Assembly: GCF_023078275.1 (NCBI RefSeq)
Contig: NC_062971.1
Span: forward strand, 4,340,001-4,404,000
Reading direction: 5' to 3'
Length of the DNA stretch: 64,000 nt
From: Leguminivora glycinivorella
Lineage: Eukaryota; Arthropoda; Insecta; Lepidoptera; Tortricidae
Within the stretch, counting starts at the first letter, position 1. Every line of letters starts with the position of its first letter. The notes below the pieces were generated by a model. That model saw only the letters and a program-made list of their open reading frames with translations, ran no database searches and had not been told where the DNA came from. Below are positions 54,420 through 64,000 of this stretch, piece by piece. The position numbers and the translations under genes are program-made.

Positions 54420-54821
54420 TTTTCTATATATTTTTAACCGAAGTCCGTACGGTCACTATTACGTACACAAACGGCTGGTCTAATTAGGTATTATTACTCG
54501 CCGATAATTCACTACTACACAAAGTTCGTACAATAGTTATCTCTGTTTACGGCACGAAGCACCAGAGTAAGCAGGACGAGAAATCACAGTCGTTTCACAC
54601 CGCAGGTAGTTGGAATCGGTACCGTAAAATACAAGATTGTTTTTAATAAATAGTTGTCACGCGAATGTAGACACTATGATTATGAATTGTAGGTGTATTT
54701 TTAAGTGGTAGGGTAAACGAATCACTCGAGCTAACATTGACACAGGTCCGATAGTCAACAGGCTCAAGAGCGAACTGTTTCCTTCGCAAATCAGGCAAAT
54801 CTTTTCGCACTAAATCTGTTA

Positions 54822-54937
54822 GGGTCACTTGCACCACTGAAAATGAAGGGGTTAACCCGAAGTTAACCCACCATTTTATATGGAAATTGACAGTTGGCAG
54901 GCCACTCTTTCAGTTAAGCGGGTGGTGCAAGTGGCCC
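54822..54937. mobile_element. Harbinger-like MITE, 116 bp
   Basis: Ends 'gggtcacttgcaccac' and 'gtggtgcaagtggccc', TTA on both sides (54819-54821, 54938-54940). Contains 'ggttaacccgaagttaaccc'. A different family from MITE-A and MITE-B but with the same target type. Confidence 0.72.
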
Positions 54938-54949
54938 TTAGTTGACAAC

Positions 54950-55455
54950 GAGTTTTTTTTCTGGCTTGAAAAAAAAAACATGAAAAAAAAAACCGTGAAA
55001 AAAACAGTTTTTTTTCTGGAATATGTTTTTTTTTCTAAAGTGCGAAATCTCAAAATTTGAAAGTAGTTAATACTTTTATACGGTTTTTTAGACTTAATGT
55101 TAACTATTAAACGAATTTAATCGAATAACTTTAATTTCTGGTCTTATAAAAGTAACATTTACGAAATCTGTAGTTGGTAGTTATCACTTTTTACTGTTGG
55201 CAACACCACCGCCTCCCCACGCTACACGCAGCATCGGGGATTCCCCAACAAACGTTTGTATACTGAATGTTAATTGAATTAAAATTTACGTTATTGTTAT
55301 TGAAACACGTTACAACTCACGAAAAACCGTTATTGTCGTATTATTTGTTCATCTGAAAAAAACCATTTTTAGAAAAAAAACCAAGGTGCTCGGTTTTTTT
55401 TCATGTTTTTTTTCACAATTCTGAAAAAAAACATTTGGTTTTTTTTCTATTTACA
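54950..55455. repeat. Inverted T/A-rich element
   Basis: Left part 'gaaaaaaaaaacatgaaaaa' with 'ccgtg', right part 'cggttttttttcatgttttt' with 'ctgaaaaaaaacatttgg'. The two ends are complementary over about 80 bp but low in complexity. The middle (55050-55330) has no recognised motif. Confidence 0.45.
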
Positions 55456-55474
55456 ACCCTACCCATGCCTACAA

Positions 55475-55771
55475 AAAAGCGTACCCCTGAAATGTATGGG
55501 CTTTTAAGGCTTAAACTAAATGGCGCTGTTCGCAGCCTGGAAGTGGCCAAAATCCAAAATTGTCCCCAAATATTTTTGCGTATTTTTTATTACAAGATCA
55601 AATGATATATTTCTTTATTTTAATATCATGTCAATACACGTTTTGAAAAAAAAAAATTTGTAGGCATCATCAATGTAGTTCTGATACTATTTAATAAGTG
55701 GCGCTAAAAAATCGAGGCACGATTTTTAGTATGAAGATTGTAAATAATCCTTATAAATATATAATCCTTGG
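55475..55771 (+). repeat. R1 dispersed repeat, complete copy
   Basis: From 'aaagcgtacccctgaaatg' to 'tataatccttgg'; uninterrupted. Confidence 0.7.
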
Positions 55772-55787
55772 TTCTCAGTAACCTATC

Positions 55788-56500
55788 ACAAGCCGGTAAC
55801 TGAAACATTCCCTGAAATCCTTCCAACACCCGATAGCGGATCGGATAATGTAAAACGGACTTACGCCACATATATCAATCATATCCCAAAGTCGACTGTA
55901 CATACATTGAGAACATTCTCACAACTCAGCTTTGCAGGTCTTTTTACTGTTTTGCGATAGTCGATAGCTAAAAGAGCCTTGACTGATCAGTTGGCAATTA
56001 AATATATATAGCGATCACAGAGAAAACTCTAGAAAGGGCATGGCGAAACTAGAGTAGATACAGAATCCAGAATATTTCAGTCAGTTTCAACTTCAATGAA
56101 GTCCTCAGTTATCCATCACAAGCCGGTAACTGAAACATTCCCTGTCACCATTAATAACTAAGGTTTGGCCAGCGTCAACATTCCCGAGTCCATTGTCAAA
56201 ACTCCTCGTACGCCGCTCAACTATGCTGCGAAAACACTGCAAGATGAATGGCGCGAGCTGAAGGCTAAATAATTAAATATTGAACAAGCTGATGTTATGA
56301 GCCGCGCTACCGAACCGAACCTAGTTATGTGCCGTGTAAATAATAAAAGAGGCCTTACGCAAAATATAGATACATAAGCCTGTATTACCAAAAGGTCTAG
56401 GCAGAGCAAATAAAACTACTCAAGTTCCAGTGCCACTTTTAGCGATTAAAACATTGAAAGGAATCTAAATTCTGATATTGCAGTGGCAAGTTTCTAGCCC
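55788..56500. repeat. Locally duplicated sequence around a MITE-B fragment
   Basis: 'acaagccggtaactgaaaca' occurs at about 55792 and 56112. The block 55830-55935 (a MITE-B right end plus 'aatcatatcccaaagtcgac') matches 56600-56740. No gene. Confidence 0.5.
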
Positions 56501-56509
56501 ATCGCCTAA

Positions 56510-56642
56510 GTGCGTTTTCATATTATCCGATCCGATATCGGATGTCAAACCGATCTCCCATACATTTCAAGCGCCATCTTGGATTTTTTCCATTGAAATC
56601 CTTCCGACATCCGATATCGGATCGAATAATGTGAAAACGGAC
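56510..56642. mobile_element. MITE-B, 133 bp
   Basis: Ends 'gtgcgttttcatattatccg' and 'gaataatgtgaaaacggac'. Left flank TAA, right flank TTA, so the duplication has mutated or a recombination occurred. The core 'gccatcttggattttttcca' is in the 28568 orientation. Confidence 0.8.
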
Positions 56643-56740
56643 TTACACCACATGTGTTAATCATATCCCAAAGTCGACTTAACATAAATTGAGAACTTTC
56701 ACTCAGCTTTGTAGGTATTTTTACTGTTTTGCGGAAATAT

Positions 56741-57404
56741 AGAGGAATGGAAAGAATTGCAAGGTTTTCAGTACCTAGCTCAGTCGATCAAAGAACATTA
56801 ATTAAAGAAATTGAAGTTAGAACATAAATGAACAAAATTACAATTAAATTTAAAAGAAAAATATAAACTGAATACCTAGTTACCATAATATTATAACGAG
56901 TTCGTAAGACCGCAGAACAACCGAACAAAGTTCGTCAACGTAGAATGGCAACAAAATGTTTCAAATTAATCGGTTATAAATTAATTAAACTTTCCAGCGA
57001 GCACGCACCGCCCGATTATAACTTAATAAAATCAAAACTTTGTGAGGCCTTGGTGATAAAACATGGAAGACTTAGTTTGGTTTCCGTATATTGCGTAACA
57101 TCAACCTTGTTAAGTGAATAAAATTATTTTTCACCACGCCAGTGTAAAGGCTCTCTTTGCTATTTAAAAACAGATAGCAAAATTGCATTTTGTCCACAAG
57201 AGTGCAAAGTAATTTCATACAAATTTTAATTTGATGTCTTAAGCTGGATAATAGATTTTACCTATAAATCAAATCAATCAATCAATCAAAAATATTTATT
57301 TGTATAAATAAGGGTACATAATAGATGGGCAATACATTTTCATTTCAATCCTTATTTTACCACAGTAAATGATAATTTTAAATCATAAATATTGAATAAC
57401 TTGA
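56741..57404. other. No recognised gene
   Basis: AT-rich; 57262-57290 has an 'aatcaatcaatcaatc' microsatellite. Confidence 0.3.
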
Positions 57405-57650
57405 TGGATTTCATTTAGTTTAATGTTTTAAAGTTAGTATTTTGTTCGTGTTGGTGTGGTGAAAAATTTTGTGTTTCACTCGGTGGCAAAGTTTGACCTT
57501 CGTGCCTTGAACCCTCGCAACGCTCAATATTCCACTTTTTGAACCACTCGCTACGCTCGCGGTTCAATATTGGAATCTTTCTCTTGCTCCGGTATCAATA
57601 TTGGCACGTGCGGTTAAACAACAACTTTGCCCCCTTGTAAAACAAATAAC
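57405..57650 (+). repeat. R3-like dispersed repeat, diverged copy
   Basis: 'gtgtttcactcggtggcaaa', 'gaaccactcgctacgctcgc' and 'gcccccttgtaaaacaaata' parallel the R3 copy at 37905. Confidence 0.5.
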
Positions 57651-57984
57651 TAACTAATGTTCAGTGTATTATGAAAATTAAATATTTATTTTTCAAGTAG
57701 GCATATTACAATGCACATTTGAACGTCAAATAAAGCTACGCTGGCTTTTAGGCTTCAACCCTACGTCAGCCTCGAGAAGATTTCAGTCCCCCCTCAGTTG
57801 GAGGGGGATATCTACTATGGTACCGGTATGAAACTCGGCGGGTCAGTAGCCGAATGGCATTTTCAAAACGAAAGCGATATTACAAAATATTACATCTTAT
57901 AATTAACATGCATTAAATAACAAAATACAATTTATAATTTCAATAACCAAATACATATATATATACTCTACAGTGCCCGTAAAG

Positions 57985-58290
57985 TTCACTTGTGTCGCTT
58001 ATCTTCAAACGTGGGTAAATCCATTCTGCTATAAGGCTGCTATCTTGAAGATCATATTATATTTTTCAGTACAGATGGTGTTTTTTTTAACTAGATTATA
58101 TGCAGGTCGAAACTTCATCATCTGTACTGAAAAACGTCGTACGATACACGTAAAAGTAATCAAACCGATAAATTAAAACACGACCGAAGAAAATCGAACC
58201 CTTTTTTACTTGTATCGTAATGTACTATTTTATATAATCAACCTTATAGCAGAATGGATTTACCCACTTTTGAAGTTTAGCGACACACTT
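57985..58290. repeat. Nested inverted repeat
   Basis: Outer arms 'gtgggtaaatccattctgct' (58010) and 'agcagaatggatttacccac' (58247), about 55 bp each. Inner arms 'tttttcagtacagatg' (58066) and 'catctgtactgaaaaa' (58118). Looks like a foldback MITE inside another. Confidence 0.6.
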
Positions 58291-58372
58291 ATAGGTAGAT
58301 GTCGCTATACACCTCCCTAAGGTGTTGAATAAACATATAGAGAATGCTCGCAAAGATTCGTATACATCTAGC

Positions 58373-58450
58373 AGGCCTCTGTGGCTCAGTCGGTCAGAGC
58401 GGTTGGACCTGTGTTTCAAAGGTCGCAAGTTCGGGTCCTGCCGGATATAA
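58373..58450 (+). mobile_element. tRNA-like SINE head
   Basis: 'tgtggctcagtcggtcagag' (A box and D arm) and 'gcaagttcgggtcctgcc' (T arm and B box). The acceptor strands do not pair, so not a tRNA gene. Confidence 0.5.
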
Positions 58451-58585
58451 GCATTTTCCATTCTAAAAGTAGCATAGATGTCTCAGTTTCAGAAAAAAAG
58501 TAGTTATTAACGCACTGATTTTATAAAATAATCAACAATATGAAGCAGTAAAACGCTATGTCACCATTATTTTCAGCCATCGTAT

Positions 58586-59096
58586 CATCATCATCCTCCT
58601 TGCGTTATCCCGGCATTCGCCACGGCTCATGGGAGCCTGGGGTCTCCTGTGACAACTAATTCCAGCATTTGGCGTAGGCACTAATTTTACGAAAGGGACT
58701 GCCATCTGACCTTCCTACCCAAAGGGTAAACTAGGCCTTATTGGGATTAGTCCGGTTTCCTCACGATGTTTTCCTTCACCGAAAAGCGACTGGCGAATAT
58801 CAAATGACATTTCGCACATAAGTTCCGAAAAACTCATTGGTCCGAGTCGGAGTTCGATACCCAGAATAAAAACCAAGTTGCTGACTCTGATCCTGATTAT
58901 ATAGGCTCTGAATCTGAGGCTAGTTCTGATTCTGGGGCTAGTTCTGATTCTGGGGCTAGTTCTGATTCTGGGGCTAGTTCTGATTCTGGGGCTAGTTCTG
59001 ATTCTGGGGCTAGTTCTTATTCTGGGGCTAGTTCTGATTCTCGGCGAGCTCCGGATTTAAAGTCGCACGCTCTTACCGCTCGGCCACCAGCGCTTA
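58586..59096 (-). mobile_element. SINE-A copy with embedded minisatellite
   Basis: Body and tail at 58586-58860; tRNA A-box part at 59050-59096 ('ctcttaccgctcggccacca'). Between them, in the B-box region, about 190 bp of unrelated sequence contains the 18-bp minisatellite at 58919-59044. This is the only SINE-A copy here with the 5' tRNA end. Confidence 0.7.
58919..59044 (+). repeat. 18-bp minisatellite, seven units
   Basis: Unit 'gctagttctgattctggg', 7 x 18 = 126 bp, one unit with G to T and the last with a G to C change. In one frame it encodes ASSDSG repeated, preceded in frame by VADSDPDYIGSESE and without a stop from about 58840 to 59168. No start codon or gene structure supports translation. 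Confidence 0.85.
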
Positions 59097-59604
59097 AAGT
59101 TTCCCAATGTCATCGTCAATCTGTAAGTAGCCTACTGACTATCAGCCCGCTAAACGGCGGTCGAATTTAAGTACCTACATTATGTTGTTGCCACCTGCCA
59201 CAGATACAATGTGAGGCCAGTACACCCACCGATAAATAGGTGCAACGTGAGGCCACCTGAGTGCACCGGAGATCAAAACACAATCTAGAGATAGATCACA
59301 TTCTAGTGTCTAGACCACGTGAATAAAGATGCATACTCCTAGATAAATCTTCAATCTTCATATAAAGTAAACATCATGTTTGTCAAAATCATACAATATT
59401 TAAAGCAGTGCACTTTTCGTCACAGTTGCATTTTATTTAGTCATATCCTTATACACCATAATTACAGACCTACGTAAATGTCTGCACATCTTACTATTAC
59501 TTACCAATAATATTCGTTGCGCTAAATTAATAGGAAAATTAGTAAATCTTTATTTAGGATAGCAAAAATAGTAATATAGGTATACTAAAAATATGACTAA
59601 ACAA

Positions 59605-59640
59605 TTAAAACTATATTCAATTCAATTCAATTCAATGATA
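59605..59640. repeat. ATTCA microsatellite
   Basis: 'attcaattcaattcaattca' lies downstream (on the - strand) of the ORF fragment at 59719, where a retroposon tail would be. Confidence 0.6.
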
Positions 59641-59718
59641 TAACATTAAAACTAAAACTAAACCTAAAAATAAATAACAAGCTACCTATGCAAATACTTA
59701 ACTACAAAAATAAAACTG

Positions 59719-60153
59719 TTATAAAGAGAAAACCCCACCCAAAAGTTCGGCTTGCGGCATGGACCCAATGACACTGGCGGTGTTACTTCTTTGTATTGCA
59801 AGAGAAATACATTGGCAGAGGTACGCGCCAGCCCTGGGGTCCCCTGTGGTGTCAACCAGCCGTGCCGACAGTGCCCCCATGAATGATCTCATATCGGCCG
59901 ACAAGGGACCCAAAGTCTCAACTGCGAGCGCCACAAACTCGTAGTCGTTGAGCAACGACGAGTATTGGCGGCGCTTGAGTATTTGGGCCTGGTCAGCCGC
60001 GGCTTCGGCCTGAATGCGGGTCCCCTGAATGTGGGACAAATGTGCCGACACAATGTCATGTTGCGTCCCACACCAGAGTCCTTTCGAGTTTCCACGGCAC
60101 CAACGTTGCTCCGTCGGACCGCCTGCCGTCAATAGAAATAGAAAAACTAACAC
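59719..60153 (-). pseudogene. Retroelement-like polyprotein C-terminal fragment
   Basis: 144 codons with a non-ATG first codon; the only methionines are internal. Key stretch: LNDYEFVALAVETLGPLSAD, MRSFMGALSARLVDTTGDPR, then CISLAIQRSNTASVIGSMPQ and a short end GVFSL. I recall similar ends (FVPVAVET.G, GDPR, QRISIAIQRGNAAS) on retrotransposon-type polyproteins in arthropods and cnidarians, but cannot confirm it here. Only the end of an ORF is present: a 5'-truncated insertion with an ATTCA-type tail at 59605-59640. The CR1-like LINE end at 60208 lies just upstream and is separate. Confidence 0.5.
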
Positions 60154-60207
60154 AAAGAACTAATATAATATAATAAAAACTAATGGCATTTAGTCATAAT
60201 CACAAAG

Positions 60208-60468
60208 ATTTTTTTTTATACCACGTCGGCGGAAAACAGGTATACGGTCCGCCTGATAGAAAGCGGTCACCGTAACATATGGACGCCTGCAACTCAAGGG
60301 GTGTCACATGCGCGTTGCCGACCCATTAGAAACTTGTACATTCCTTTTTTGAAGAACCCCATACTGTACTTCATCGGCAATACCTCAGCAGGGAGCTCAT
60401 TCCACAGCCGGAGCGTCCGCGGGAGGAAATTCCTCTGAAACCGCACGGTACGCGACCATTTAGGTTAT
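60208..60468 (-). pseudogene. CR1-like LINE, ORF2 C terminus and 3' UTR
   Basis: - strand, 5'-truncated near 60468. Reads PKWSRTVRFQRNFLPRTLRL, then WNELPAEVLPMKYSMGFFKK and GMYKFLMGRQRACDTP with a stop at 60294, followed by the 3' UTR and a tail of T at 60208-60218. This copy shows that the recurring 3' UTR in this window belongs to the LINE at 15426, whose frame here is damaged. Confidence 0.78.
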
Positions 60469-60469
60469 A

Positions 60470-61190
60470 GAATTTCTTTATGATATGAGTATGTCTTTGC
60501 ATAATAAAGGCGTTATAAACCTGAATTAGCTAATAATCGTTTGTAAAAATCTGTCATGTTGACTTATGTACCTGTGAGAAACGGACAAAACATTTTATAA
60601 CTGATCAGTTCAGTAACTTTTTTATGAATACATGATCTCTATAGCGTTCTGAGTAACGACTACAGACAATTTATCAGTCCAATTATTTTACATTTCGCTC
60701 AAAACTACATCCAAACAACGCGATAGATCGCGAGCCGGACGTCCGCGAGGGCTGGCCGAATCACGTCTGGCGCACAGATGTCTTGCCCCAAGTTCCAGCT
60801 CATTCACATTGGCTGGACGAGACCGGGCTGTGCGGCCAGTGTAAACGGTCCTTGAGATTGTTAAGGTCTTTGTGTACCCAGAGATCACATTTAATAGCTA
60901 TCGGATTGGTGTTGGGTTCTCAGTCAGACTGGTTCCAGGACTCCAAGTCCTCTAGCCAATAGCGCAATCTTTGACGCTCCGTAGTGGCACAGTATAATAA
61001 ATAGTACTATCGTACAAAATGACTTGTGTACCTAATATTAAGCCTGTATCGCAAAACTTTTTTATTACCATAATTAAATAAATATGTAGGTTATCTTTGT
61101 TAAGTATCTTCAAATGGCCAAAGGCTAATCTGCACAGAATAGGAGCCCCGTGGAAGCGGGGCTCTGTCGATATCGCTTTAGTTAAGATCA
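60470..61190. other. No supported gene
   Basis: A GC-rich patch at 60720-60850 with a 66-codon antisense frame (60688-60888) has no recognised domain. Confidence 0.35.
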
Positions 61191-61191
61191 A

Positions 61192-61450
61192 AGACATATG
61201 TAACTCCGTATAGACATCTACAGTATAAGAAAAAAACGTACCTCAGAACCATATAGGAAAAGGTACGGTGGCCTAGATGGCGTTACACCTTTGGGGGACG
61301 TGGCACACACCTTTGGCACATATCTAGCCAAGAATATGGGTCAAATTGTCAAACCTGAGGTTTAAAAGTTTTAAGCTTGTGTCGAGAGATGGCAGTCTAT
61401 GCACTGTGATTACATATTTTATTTTGACAGTAACTCTCTATATTTATATA
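61192..61450 (+). repeat. R2 dispersed repeat, internally deleted
   Basis: Begins 'caaagacatatgtaactccg', lacks the 'tggcgctaatattaat' block present in other copies, ends 'tgacagtaactctctat'. Confidence 0.65.
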
Positions 61451-61459
61451 CATATCAAG

Positions 61460-62100
61460 ATCCTCTTTGGTTAAGATAAAACGGAAAACATATTGTAGGC
61501 ATTCTGAGTTCTGGACCGTTTGTGACGTAGACTAATAGCTATATAGGTAAAGTATTACAATAGTAAATTTGCGTTCTAGATCTTCGAGATCAACCCCTCC
61601 GTAGCGTATCGTTGGTATCTCTCTCTGTGCCTCTTCTTTGTTTGGAGCCACAGAGGCAGAGTTGCGAATCGTTCGTCACTTAATGTTAACGACTGTATTT
61701 TTGGCAAGAGGCCTTGATGCCCGTCGCCGCTCGGACTAACTTTTGATGTGCTATTTTATAAACATAGCTTGTTGTTCCTCGGACAATATTGGAGAATAGG
61801 TGAATATTTAGTATTGCTAGCAAGATTTGCAACTTAAACATCTAAGTTGTCGTAGTGGAATGTTGCAAGTATGATGCAGAAAGCTGCCACACTTTTGAAT
61901 ATTTAGTTAAAATCGTGTAGGTATACTTAGCGGTATACCTACCCATATACGTAGGTGATGATTGATTAAATCAATAAAGCAATACGCGTACCTATAACAA
62001 AACATTACAAAATACTTAACTAAACTTAATCTAACACACAGACTGATTACCTTATACTTGAATAAAGCTTTGTAACTCTGCTTTTCAATGTATCTAAGGC
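61460..62100. other. No recognised feature
   Basis: AT-rich, no motif recognised. Confidence 0.3.
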
Positions 62101-62105
62101 ACTTA

Positions 62106-62256
62106 CGCCGTGGCTTGCGTGGGCGACGGTCGCGCGATGGTCGCGCGACGGCGATGCGACGCATACGAAATCAAACCTTATCGATATGGAAGTATGAGAC
62201 GCGACGGCGACGGTCGCGCGACGATCGCGCGACCGTCGCCCACGCAAGACACGGCG
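62106..62256. mobile_element. MITE-A, 151 bp, Harbinger-like
   Basis: Ends 'cgccgtggcttgcgtgggcg' and 'cgcccacgcaagacacggcg', TTA at 62103-62105 and 62257-62259. Nearly identical to 28414-28564, implying recent mobilisation. Confidence 0.85.
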
Positions 62257-62262
62257 TTAACA

Positions 62263-62670
62263 CTAAAAGAACTGACGTATATACAAAAATTCAAAATCTG
62301 CTTTTATATTTTGAAATGAGAAAACAAAATTTGAACGAGATTCGTTTTAAATTAGGGACACCTTCGGCAAATTTATCAACATTGCGTAAAATAATCGAGT
62401 CTTAACGAAATCAGGCACAAAGGCGGCAACGAAGCATATTTCGGCATTCCGGGGATGCTGTTCCAATCGCATCGATGTGAAAAGAAAACACCAGTGCGCA
62501 CGATATTTTGTGCTTCTGCTATTACAATAGGACAAAACTAAGTCGTCCGTGGACTTCACAAGATACACAATCGAAAGACGTCTATAGACGTAAATGTGTC
62601 TAGTATAAACAAACATGCTAAATGGGCATTTTTGCGAAAAAAGTTTCAAAACCCCTTTTTTTCCAAAATA
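62263..62670. other. No supported gene
   Basis: A 132-codon antisense frame (62347-62745) runs through here into the palindrome and has no recognisable domain. Confidence 0.3.
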
Positions 62671-62805
62671 GGTAAATTTAATGTTTTTCCTACTCAGAAT
62701 CACGAGCCCTTTCGGTCCTACTAGGCAAAAAAATTTAGGGACCATTTTTTTGTCCCAGATCGAAAGGCCTCGTGATTCTGAGTAGGAAAAACATTAAATT
62801 TACCT
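62671..62805. repeat. 135-bp palindrome
   Basis: Arms 'ggtaaatttaatgtttttcc' and 'ggaaaaacattaaatttacc', then 'tactcagaatcacgag' and 'ctcgtgattctgagta'; the loop contains 'gggaccatttttttgtccc'. Related text at 22540-22700 and 46380. Confidence 0.75.
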
Positions 62806-62948
62806 ACCTTAGAAAAAATAATTTTGGTGATTGTTCTCGCGATAATGCTCAAATTAGAGAAAACGTTGAAAATTCTTTGCTTACCTACTTACCTTGCTCT
62901 TAAAAATAACGGTAACTGCTAAACCTGGATGCAGTAAACATAAATTGT

Positions 62949-63074
62949 TATTTTTTAACAAGCAGAAACGTCTGCTAACGATTCTAAACATTTTTATATT
63001 AAAGGAAAAAAACCTTTCCTTTAATATAAAAATGTTTAGAATCGTTAGCAGACGTTTCTGCTTGTTAAAAAATA
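62949..63074. repeat. Long near-perfect palindrome of SINE-B sequence
   Basis: Arms of nearly 60 bp, for example 'caagcagaaacgtctgctaa' against its exact complement, also 'aaacatttttatattaaagg'. The spacer is only a few bases around 63006-63014. Two SINE-B body segments are joined head to head. Confidence 0.85.
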
Positions 63075-63146
63075 AATTTAGTATGGGTTAGCACATTGTT
63101 ACTGGTGAATTCTCAATATAACTTGAGACTCCAGTGCCGTTACAAG
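63010..63146 (+). mobile_element. SINE-B body, headless copy
   Basis: From 'cctttaatataaaaatg' through 'gcagacgtttctgc' and 'agtatgggttagcacattgt' to 'gagactccagtgccg'. It is the uninterrupted counterpart of 43237-43810 and gives the empty site for the MITE there. Confidence 0.65.
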
Positions 63147-63239
63147 ATGTAATAGTCTGTCGGTAGATGGCGCTAGACGTCACCCCAAGACGTGTGTACA
63201 TAAGGAAAAGGCATGGAAAGATTTGCGATGTCCGGCGTG

Positions 63240-63311
63240 GCTTCCGTAGCTCAATTGGTTAAGAGCCTTGCACGGATTGCAAATGATGCGGGTTCAAGTC
63301 CCGCCGGAAGC
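63240..63311 (+). mobile_element. tRNA-like SINE-B head (not a tRNA gene)
   Basis: 72 nt with a perfect 7-bp acceptor stem (GCTTCCG / CGGAAGC), a paired D arm (GCTC / GAGC, loop with GG) and a perfect T arm ('gcgggttcaagtcccgc'). The anticodon arm 'ttgcacggattgcaa' folds with a 5-nt instead of a 7-nt loop and lacks T33, so it is unlikely to be a working tRNA. The tail 'ttttttccattttttccttt' is the SINE-B tail. Confidence 0.65.
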
Positions 63312-64000
63312 GTAATTTTTTCCATTTTTTCCTTTAATATAAAAATGTTTATAAATTGTTATATTAGAGGAAATACTGAAAATAAATCGATTTGGGCAAG
63401 ACTATCTTGCAACCTTTTAAAAGCCCTTGGAAACCTTAAGCGCTTACTGCTTTTAAGTGCTAAATCTGGATTCAGCAAACATTAGATTAGATTTCTTCAT
63501 TATATTAGTTTCTGTATTCTCACTAAGAGTAAAAAGAGAAATAAAATTTAAGAATGATACCTACCTTAGGACTGTTCTAGATTATTCTTGAAACTTAAAA
63601 GGTTAGTCTTATCTTTTGTAACATTAAAAATTTTCCGCCATTTACATTGTTTTTGAAGGCCCACAGCACATCCCAAAAGATCAGAATTATTCTGGTTTAC
63701 CCCATGTTTTGTTAGGCACGGGAATATTCTCAGAATTGCTCCCTCCGGCGACACTTATATAGCGCCGCGGTTTTTCAAGGAAAAATTGACGTAATGTGGT
63801 TCCGGAGAAATTACATAATGCGTCGCTTTGACAATACTTACATTATAGGGTTGACAGGAGAAGGTAAAGGGTAGGAAAATACCTGTGTGACCTATTTACC
63901 TAAAACTTGTATTTAGATAAATCTCATTTCTTTCATACATACATACAGTTACGCCTGTATCCCATAAAGGGGTAGGCAAAGCACATGAACTACTCAAATT
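63312..64000. other. No recognised gene
   Basis: After the SINE tail the sequence is AT-rich. The window's end resembles a dispersed repeat ('cataaaggggtaggcaaagc') but is cut off. Confidence 0.3.

Larger units (their letters stand above)
49722..54640 (-). mobile_element. Nearly full-length non-LTR retrotransposon
   Basis: - strand LINE with, 5' to 3': a 5' UTR (about 54640-54420, start not exactly defined), ORF1 (54419-53448), a 400-bp spacer, ORF2 endonuclease and RT (53050-50070), a ~320-bp 3' UTR with AATAAAG, and a poly-A tail seen as about 20 T at 49722-49742. I could not find a convincing target duplication. The RT resembles the CR1/Jockey group of APE-type LINEs; the exact clade is not resolved. 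It is clearly different from the CR1-like LINE at 15426. Confidence 0.88.

Noticed and set aside
62347..62745. 132-codon antisense gene
   Set aside because: It enters a palindromic element, has no known domain, and no splice or start evidence.
63240..63311. Functional tRNA gene
   Set aside because: The acceptor, D and T arms fold well, but the anticodon loop has five bases and lacks T33, and the SINE-B tail follows directly.

Overview
This is a window of animal nuclear DNA, most probably from a moth or butterfly (Lepidoptera). It is AT-rich, contains an intron-bearing gene with GT..AG splice sites, and is packed with retrotransposon 3' ends, tRNA-derived SINEs, hairpin MITEs and microsatellite-associated repeats of kinds I recall from lepidopteran genomes. 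There is no bacterial gene organisation, operon, ribosome-binding site or CRISPR array. Family assignments rest on motifs read by eye; no database search was possible.

Genes. The only host gene I can support is Mpc2, a mitochondrial pyruvate carrier subunit, on the + strand in three exons (13675-13759, 14407-14447, 15135-15359; 116 aa). Its 3' end is unusual. The 3' UTR is split by a 1.8 kb antisense LINE (15426-17213), and the last coding codons plus 3' UTR are present again at 17656-17930. The other large coding region is an almost complete non-LTR retrotransposon on the - strand (49722 to about 54640). It has ORF1 (coiled coil plus baculovirus-FP-like domain) and ORF2 (APE endonuclease and reverse transcriptase), with ORF2 split by one frame break.

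Layout. 1-4130: interspersed repeats and a ~206-bp tandem array. 4150-6172: GC-rich 182-bp satellite with an inverted unit at its head. 6180-12575: decayed LINE pieces, R2 inverted copies, and a hAT-like element nested in a TA-flanked one. 12576-17930: Mpc2 and its disturbed 3' end. 18467-21113: two nested hAT-like elements with perfect 8-bp target duplications; the inner one holds telomere-like CCTAA-containing repeats. 21-36 kb: mostly LINE scraps, Harbinger-like MITEs (two inserted at the same TTA), SINEs and unrecognised AT-rich DNA. 36-49 kb: terminal-inverted-repeat elements, an inverted pair of ~550-bp repeats, a SINE interrupted by a 428-bp MITE, and a 121-bp tandem array. 49.7-54.7 kb: the LINE. 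55-64 kb: MITEs, SINEs (one carrying an in-frame minisatellite), a retroelement-like C-terminal ORF fragment, and large palindromes.

Family nicknames used below are mine: R1, R2, R3 and L are dispersed repeats; SINE-A, SINE-B and SINE-C are tRNA-derived; MITE-A, -B and -C are short inverted-repeat elements. The genes do not form a pathway. The biology here is Mpc2 embedded in layered transposon insertions whose relative ages can be read from nesting and target-site duplications.
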